Assembly (NCBI RefSeq): GCF_009727055.1
Contig: NC_052351.1
Span: forward strand, 55,877,422 to 55,941,421
Length of the DNA stretch: 64,000 nt
Reading direction: 5' to 3'
Source: Benincasa hispida
Lineage: Eukaryota > Streptophyta > Magnoliopsida > Cucurbitales > Cucurbitaceae
Positions 57,951 to 64,000 of this stretch are shown piece after piece; positions within the stretch are counted from its first letter, which is position 1; every line of letters starts with the position of its first letter. A program made the position numbers and the translations under genes. The notes below the pieces were generated by a model, which was not told where the DNA came from, made no database searches, and saw only the letters and a list, made by a program, of their open reading frames with translations.

Positions 57951-58472
57951 CTTGGTCTTCTCAAAACTCAACGAGGGGTAGATTATGTTCTTGTAGTGGT
58001 CGGTTTAGTAAAATGTTTCATTTTTAACCATGTAGGAAAAATTCTGATGCCATTAATGTTGCAAACTTGTATTCTTAAGGAAATTGTTAGGTTGTGTTGA
58101 AGATTTGGTTTGTTGGATTTATAATTTTCTATAAGGCAGTGGTTCTGTAGATGTCTTAAATGAAGTATTAACATCCAGTTGTGATATTAAAGTATTTTCT
58201 TGCAGAATATTTTCCATATTTGAAAATATTCGGCTGTGATATTTAGTCCGATATGTTCCTTTTTGAAGCATGACTTTTTATTCCAAATGAGGACGTATTT
58301 CTTTTATTGGATTTGTTTATTTAAAGTAAGTGTTGTAGCCTATTTAGAATTGTCGCATTTGTGTAATTGAGCAAGACGTTTTTCTATATTGTGGCTGAAC
58401 TATTCTATATTGTGTTCTTGTTTGTTTGCTCATTATTCCGTTGTGCATGTTCTTCATTTGTTGAGTGCAACA

Positions 58473-59030
58473 TGTTGAAGAGTTTCAAGGTCTTAAGGGG
58501 AGTCTAAACCATTACTGCTAGAGAAGAGATTCTCAGTCTTAGCAGAAGCCTAAGACTTAGCTTTAGATAAAGAGTTCACTGTCTTAGGGGGACTTAAGAA
58601 TTGTCGGTGAAGGAAATTCACTGATCGATAATCAAGCTTAGAGGAGTCTCACATACTTTCGGGTGCCAAAGTGTCAGATACTAATATTAATATACTTAGA
58701 GAGAGCCTAAATTTAGTTGAGAGGGAGTCTTATATCTAGAGGGAGCCTAGGTGTTTATTATAGATAAATTTAGTTAATATTAACATACTGTAATAGTTGT
58801 TTATTATAGATAAATACTATGTTGTAAATTGCTTAACTCTTCAATATTAGTGGATTATCTTTCCTAGGCTTTATGCCACCCAGATATAGGTGTTTATCAC
58901 CGAACTGGATTACCAACTATCATGTGCTTTTACTTGTTTACTTGTTGGTATTTTTGTTATTATAGTTGTTGTCAGTGCTTTCAGTTTAATATCCGTATAT
59001 CGAGTGGTGATTAACCTTAGTGGCTTTTCA
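58473..59030 (+). repeat. 5' LTR of the 58.5 kb copia element
   Basis: The right end (TTTTCA, two bases before the primer site) is firm; the left end at TGTTGAAGAG is a guess. It contains about six spaced variants of CTTAGGGGGAGCCTAA between 58490 and 58760. Confidence 0.55.
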
Positions 59031-59073
59031 ATTGGTATCAGAGCAGATCACCCTTATCTTAGGTGCTTTGATC

Positions 59074-59739
59074 ATGGAAGGAATCAAGGAAGGAGGCTCT
59101 ACCACTCGTCCATATGTTCTTGATGGAACAAACTATTCTTACTGGAAAGCTCGAATGACTATCTTTCTGAAATCGATTGATAACAAAACTGGGAAGGCTG
59201 TTGTATGCGGATGGACTCATCCAACCATCAAAACTGATGATGGAAAGGAAATTTTGAAGTTGGAATCTCAGTGGTCTAGAGAAGAAGATGAAGCCTCTTT
59301 GAAAAATTCTCATGCCTTGAATGTTATATTCAATGGTGTAGATCGCAACATATTTAGATCAATTAACACTTGTGTCTCAGCTAAAGAGGCATGGGACATA
59401 TTATCTATTGCTCATGAGGGAACACCTAAAGTAAAGATGTCTAGGCTGCAGTTGATGACATCAAAGTTTAAGCATCTTAGAATGCACGAAGAAGAATCCA
59501 TTGTTGAATTCAATTTACGTTTGCTAGATATTGAAAATGAGTCATTTTCTCTCGGAGAAAAGATTTTAGAAGAAAAACTTGTTAGGAAGGTACTTAGATC
59601 TCTACCCAAGAGATTTGACATGAAAGTCACGACCATTGAGAAAGCTCAAGATATAACAAAGTTGAGAGTAGACAAATTATTTGGCTCCTTACTCACTTTT
59701 GAAATTTTCCTGGATGGGAAAGTCAAAAAGAAAAAGTAA
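59074..59739 (+). CDS. copia gag polyprotein, 5' portion
   Basis: The start MEGIKEGGSTTRPYVLDGTN was chosen at the ATG 30 bp after the primer site; the open frame extends upstream but only into it. Motifs: LDGTNYSYWKARM, IFNGVDRNIFRSINTC, AKEAWDIL, KMSRLQLMTSKFKHLRM and RKVLRSLPKRFD, the classical copia gag (UBN2) sequence. It forms the particle capsid. The frame is open for 221 codons and stops after KKKK. The zinc knuckle follows in another frame at about 59995-60045 with one stop inside (C, stop, ECGGLGHIQVEC). Confidence 0.85.
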   Translation: MEGIKEGGSTTRPYVLDGTNYSYWKARMTIFLKSIDNKTGKAVVCGWTHPTIKTDDGKEILKLESQWSREEDEASLKNSHALNVIFNGVDRNIFRSINTCVSAKEAWDILSIAHEGTPKVKMSRLQLMTSKFKHLRMHEEESIVEFNLRLLDIENESFSLGEKILEEKLVRKVLRSLPKRFDMKVTTIEKAQDITKLRVDKLFGSLLTFEIFLDGKVKKKK

Positions 59740-60625
59740 GGGAATTGCCCTTCAATCAGCGTTGAAGAAGAGTTGTTAGTGACAATAGAGAATCAAAAAA
59801 TCCTCTTGCTAAATTGATTACTTTGTTTTCAAAATAGTTTAATTGTGTGCTAAAATGTTCTGATAAGAGGTCTGACTCTTATAATAATAACAAGTCTGAT
59901 GGTTATATATTTCTTCCAATCAATTCAGATCTCAAAATAGTAAAAGGGAATTTGACAAGCTAGGCAATCTACTTTCGCACAAGGAAAAGAACTTCAAATG
60001 TTGAGAGTGTGGTGGACTCGGTCATATACAGGTTGAATGTCCCACTTTTCTGAAGATACAGAGCAAAGGATACATATTAACTTTATCTGATACGAAATTC
60101 GAAGATATAAATGACTCAGATGATGATGTCAAAGCGCTTATTAGCAACATCTCCTCGGATATCTCATGATGTGATATTTCTAAATATGATGTGTATGCAA
60201 AGATCAATCATGATATTGCAGGAATTGAGTCTACAGATCCACAGATCCCTCTTATCATACTCTTTTTCTCAAATGGTAAGATGATAAGAAAGCCCTTGAT
60301 GTGTAGAAGGTAAGAATTGAGACTTTGATAGATGATAATCACAAACTTATGTCTACTGTTGCAGATTTGAAGTGTGAACTCTCTCAAGTTAAAGCTGAAA
60401 AGGATTCAGTATACAAGAATATCAGAATGTTGAATACTGAAACCGAGCCTCTGGAAAAACTTTTGATAGAAGGAAAATCTACTGGTGATAACTATGGCCT
60501 TGGATTTTCTAAAAGAGGAAGTTAACATTAAAACCAGTCAAATCTAAAAGGGAAGCAAAAAATTGAGTTTGTTAAAGTTGAAGATCCCGAGTCTTATAGC
60601 TTTACAGGTACATTTACCAATAACG
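59740..60625 (+). pseudogene. Decayed copia gag end and linker
   Basis: Short coding-like pieces: zinc knuckle at about 60000, the acidic stretch DTKFEDINDSDDDVKALISN at 60090-60150, and the coiled-coil-like IDDNHKLMSTVADLKCELSQ at 60325-60525. Interrupted by many stops. It ends at the chromovirus boundary. Confidence 0.65.
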
Positions 60626-60973
60626 TGTTGGGTAACCAACCTGCAAACAACAAACCAGAGAATACCCAAACAAGATCTTCCCCAAAACAGAGCAATGCTC
60701 AATCTAGTTTATTTATAAACTTCAGGGAAAAAACTTACAGCACTTGACTAACCAATACATGGAAAGATATAAGAGCAGAAAATCTAAAAAATACCAGCAC
60801 TTTTAAGAGGGCTGGAAATCCTTTCCTCACTCAAGTCATTGAGACTATTTCCCTTAGATTTTTCTTACTATAGACCCTCCTACCTTCATCTATTTATAGC
60901 AGAATTCTTCTCTCCCCCCAAGAATCTTTTCCTTACCGAATTGGATATTTCCAACGGATTTTTCAGGCCTTAA

Positions 60974-61207
60974 TCATGGAGCATATATTTTTCTAACAGC
61001 CTCGTTTGTGGTTTGTGGAATGTCTTTTCTGCCCCTCCTCTTGTATATGTATAATATAGGGGGTGTAATACTACCTCTCTTCTCGAAATGCACCTTGTCC
61101 TTAATGTGGATATCAGGAAATTGTTGTTTTATAGCCTTTACAGATTCCCACGTTGCTTTATTCTCAGGTAGTCCTTCCCATTTAATGAGCCATTCATTAG
61201 CTACCAT
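60974..61207 (-). pseudogene. Chromodomain at the integrase C-terminus
   Basis: EWLIKWEGLPENKATWESV is a textbook chromodomain core (W..LP...ATWE), followed by LKEQFP-like and KVHFE wording. It would bind methylated histone tails during integration. The frame breaks off from the integrase at a stop near 61208, so it would not be made as part of pol. Confidence 0.85.
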
Positions 61208-61273
61208 TCCCTTGTTCTGGACTCCCCAACATCGTTTCTGGTAACATCTGAAGTTTGAATTCCTCTATTAAGG

Positions 61274-62280
61274 CTAGGGGGTGGTGCTGTGAGATTGCCC
61301 CAGCTTCTTTTTCAGTTGGGATACGTGAAATACATTGTGGATAGATACTTCTGGCGGTAGTTCTAACTTGTATGCCACTTCTTCTATTCGTTCAATAATT
61401 CGATAAGGCCCATAGAACCTTGGAGCTAATTTTTCATACTTCTTCCAAGCCAATGTTTTCTGTCTATATGGTATGGGTTTTAAAAATATCTCATCCCCTA
61501 CTAAAAATTGCAACTCTCTTCGTTGTAACTCCGTTTGTTTTTTCATGCAGTTTTGAGCCATTAATAAATTCTCCTTCAAGGCTGAAAGTGCTAAATCTCT
61601 TACTTGCAATTATTGTTCCACACTATCATTCGTTGTCTTCTTTTGCCCATATAAGACTAAGGGAGGTGGTGGACGGCTAAAAATTGCTTGGAAAGGGGTC
61701 ATCCTGATCGCTAAATGTGAGGTGGTGGACGACCGAAAACTGCTTGGAAAAGGGTCATCTTGATCGTTGAATGGAAGATTCTATACCATAATTCTGTCCA
61801 CGCCACCCATTTTCTCCATTTGGTTGGTTGTTTGTTACAAAAAAACCTTAGATATGTTTCCAAACATCTATTAACCCTTTCGGTTTGCCCATCCGTTTGG
61901 GGATGGAATGTTGTGTCTCTTCAATGTTGTTCCCATCATGGAAAATAGTTCCTTCCAAAAGTGACTTAGAAATATCTTGTCCCGATTTGTTACTATGGAG
62001 TTAGGTACTCCATGGAGTCGGATAACTTCCTCAATGAATAAATTTGCCATTTGTTTTGCTGAAAAAGGATGTCTGAGTCTAATAAAATGCGTATACTTAC
62101 TTAATCCGTCGACAACCACCAGAATCGAGTTGTAACCGTCGGATTTAGGTAGCCTTTCAATGAAATCCATCGTCAAGTCTTCTCAAATCATATTTGGAAT
62201 GGGAAGTGGTTGTAATAGGCCTGCTGGGTTTAAGGCTTCTGACTTAATTCTTTGACATGTATCACATCCCTCCACATACT
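61274..62280 (-). pseudogene. Chromovirus integrase
   Basis: Zinc-binding end near 62190-62275 (CDTCQRIKSEALNPAGLLQ in an interrupted frame). Core at 61871-62176 ([38 protein letters not shown] with the second Asp). After a locally duplicated segment, the C-terminal part follows at 61274-61609 (LQRRELQFLVGDEIFLK, NVFHVSQLKKKLG). The segment GGTGGTGGACGG...GGTCATCCTGATCGCTAAATG at about 61664-61712 is repeated with changes at 61720-61772, an insertion of about 58 bp that shifts the frame. Confidence 0.85.
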
Positions 62281-63287
62281 TCTTGACGTCATTCTTCATC
62301 CCTTGCCAATATATCTCACCATTCAATCTTTTATATGTTTTTAAGAACCCTAAGTGTCCTCCTATTATTGAGTTATCGAAAGTGTGCAGCAGTGAAGGGA
62401 TAAGGGCTGAAGCCCGGGAGATGACTAAACGACTTTTATATAATAGTTCCTCATTTTTCCATTGATAATTGGGTTTCCCATCAGGGTTTACTTTTACACT
62501 TTCAATGATTTTCTACAGATCCTCATCTTGCTCCATTTCTTGAAGGGCTATCTTCACATCAAATAAACTTGGGACTGTCAACGTGTAGATCTCAGTTGGT
62601 GTGGACACTCGTGAAAGTGCATCTGCCGCTTTGTTTTATAATCTGGGCTGGTACAAAATGTCAAAGATGTAGCCCAAGAGTTTAGTCAGCCATCTTTGGT
62701 GTTGAGGTTGAACTTCTCGTTACTCGATTAAGAATTTCAGTGCCTTTTGGTTAGATATAACTGTGAATTTATTCCCAGTAGGTAGTGTCTCCACTTTTCC
62801 ACTGATAGGACTACGACTATTAGTTCCCTTTCATATATTGATTTGGCTTGTGCTTTTGGGGAAAGCTTCTAACTACAGTATGCTATAGGTCTATATTTTG
62901 AGAGAGAACTGCCCCCAACTCATATCCAGATGCATCCGTTTCAATTACGAAAAGTAGAGAAAAGTCAGGCAAGGCTAGAACAGGGGCTGTCATCATGGCC
63001 TCCTTAGGTTCCTTGAAGGCTTTCATGGCTTCCTCTCCCCAAACGAAGGCATTCTTTTGTAATAATTTTGTCAAGGGGGCTGCAATGCTTCCATACCTCT
63101 TTACAAACCTTCGATAGTATCTAGTCAGTCCCAAAAATCCTTGTAGTTCTAACGTGTTCTTGGGTTGGGGCCATCTAGCCATTGCTGCTATTTTCTCTCC
63201 ATCTGCCTCCACCCTTGAGATATCCAATGACCCAAGTATTGTATTCTTGGTTGGTAGAACACACATTTCTTTCGATTGCCAAAACCT
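62281..63287 (-). pseudogene. Chromovirus RT end and RNase H
   Basis: At 62883-63266: VEADGEKIAAMARWPQPKNT, LQGFLGLTRYYRRFVKRYG, PVLALPDFSLLFVIETDASG..LGAVLSQ. Upstream of it the reading shifts frame around 63210-63220 (QYLGHWISQ in the next frame). The RNase H continues to about 62600 with stops. The catalytic Asp of RNase H (TDASG) is present; the RT YVDD box lies beyond the insertion at 63288. Confidence 0.85.
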
Positions 63288-64000
63288 TGGTGACGTAAAA
63301 TTAGCCGCTAAAACTTTGATGACTAAAATTATGGTGAACGCAATATGGGATGCATGTCTTAAGCTATGTGTTTACTCTCATGCGTCGGTGATCATGCGTT
63401 GTAATGAAATTATGTGTTACTCTTATATGCGATGAACATGCGTTCCTGTCACAATTTTTCTTGTTCTCAGCCCAAGTATAATGCGAACGCAAGTTTCTCG
63501 GGTGATCCGATGTCGAACTTAGGGACTTGTAGCTAAATGTATGCGATGATGTGTTTGCGGCAGATGAATAAAAGAATGATGGGGGTTGTAAGCTAAGCAC
63601 TACTCCTACTCCTAACTAATAGACAAAACAGTGGGAATATGAATGAGAGATAGAGACACGACAACTGTTGACATAGTAAAATGCATGAAAAATAGATAAA
63701 ATGTGAGGATGTCTTCATCGCAACCCTAAGCTTGACCGCAAGGGAAACCTCAACCAACGCAAAGCTATGCGATCATGCTACACATACTTGAGCCTAATTC
63801 TAGGATGTATGCGATGTATATGCGACGGTGTCGAGAGGCCTTATTTCTAAGTCTCTATTCCTACGCATGTGCTCCCACACATAAATAAAATGACCACATA
63901 CCACTGTATCCTACTTCTGGACGCATGCAATATCCTATCTGTAGGGTGCATACGTTGTGTAATAGCAAACGAAGCTTATTCTAAGTTTCCCATTCTTGCT
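63288..64000 (-). repeat. Third copy of the long CpG-word-rich LTR (window edge)
   Basis: Starts TGGTGACGTAAAATTAG, close to TGGTGACGGGAAATTAG at 25721. It follows that LTR through ATGCGAACGCAAGTTTCTCGG (about 63481), CGAACTTAGGGACTTGTAGC and CAATATCC...GTAGGGTGCATA (about 63928-63952). It is clearly more diverged than the two LTRs at 22188-27782, so it belongs to another insertion. It begins abruptly within chromovirus RT sequence and runs off the window. It is either a 3' LTR of a minus-strand element or a solo LTR. Confidence 0.8.

Larger units (their letters stand above)
58473..60625 (+). mobile_element. 5' part of a Ty1/copia element, cut by a chromovirus
   Basis: LTR at about 58473-59030, primer site TGGTATCAGAGC (59033-59044), gag at 59074-59739 and a decayed downstream part up to 60625. 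There the chromovirus LTR begins, in the opposite direction. The remaining pol, if it exists, lies beyond the window or has been lost. Confidence 0.75.
60626..63287 (-). mobile_element. Ty3/gypsy chromovirus, 3' part, cut at its RT
   Basis: Minus-strand pol in order from right to left: RT end/RNase H, integrase, chromodomain. The left edge begins TGTTGGGTAACC (60626) and is taken as the 3' LTR end; the LTR's inner border is unclear (a C-rich tract near 60910-60922 may be the polypurine complement). The right edge at 63287 is where another LTR was inserted. The chromodomain marks it as a chromovirus, a group that targets its integration to chromatin marks. Confidence 0.8.

Overview
This is a window of nuclear DNA from a flowering plant, almost certainly a eudicot. 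Evidence is the AT-rich sequence, spliced genes with GT-AG introns, Ty1/copia and Ty3/gypsy elements with tRNA primer sites, LINEs, a TRIM and hAT/CACTA remnants. The style of the gypsy gag and the arrays of TATCACTGATAG-type repeats suggest a cucurbit, but that is inference. Only one intact host gene is convincing: a RECA3-type organellar (mitochondrial) RecA on the + strand, 42446-54679, in seven exons that read open throughout (379 codons by hand splicing).

Layout. 1-2250: pol end of an Athila-like gypsy element (+), abutting the gag, primer site and LTR of a second gypsy element (-; 2250-4651). 4658-6655: a diverged solo LTR of the family that dominates the middle of the window ('family R'). 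6660-10307: noncoding, with small exon-like units between TATCAC repeats. 10313-15760: copia element (-) with both LTRs. 15766-16543: CACTA-like remnant. 16547-17441 and 33450-33604: halves of a decayed DUF1985-like (Ulp1-associated) gene, split by a nest of elements. The nest is a family R solo LTR (-), with a full family R copia element (17622-31401, +) inserted in it, and a non-autonomous long-LTR element (22188-27782, -) inserted in that element's integrase. 35015-38577: internally deleted copia element. 40605-41760: tandem repeats upstream of RECA3. 56735-60625: gypsy remnant broken by a hAT MITE, then a copia 5' end. 60626-63287: chromovirus (-), cut at its reverse transcriptase by a third copy of the long LTR.

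RECA3 carries much of the interest. Its second intron has grown to about 8.8 kb by a TRIM (TSD GATAC), a LINE (13-bp TSD) and a copia element nested in the LINE (TSD GTGCA), while the splice sites and exons remain intact. A second LINE tail lies in intron 1.

Two signals are not biological. At 21638-21675 there is an exact head-to-head pair of Tn5 mosaic ends, which is the Nextera mate-pair junction adapter. At 32180 a single N is flanked by an exact 92-bp duplication, an unmerged contig overlap. Both lie in the repeat nest, so the fine structure there should be treated as draft assembly.
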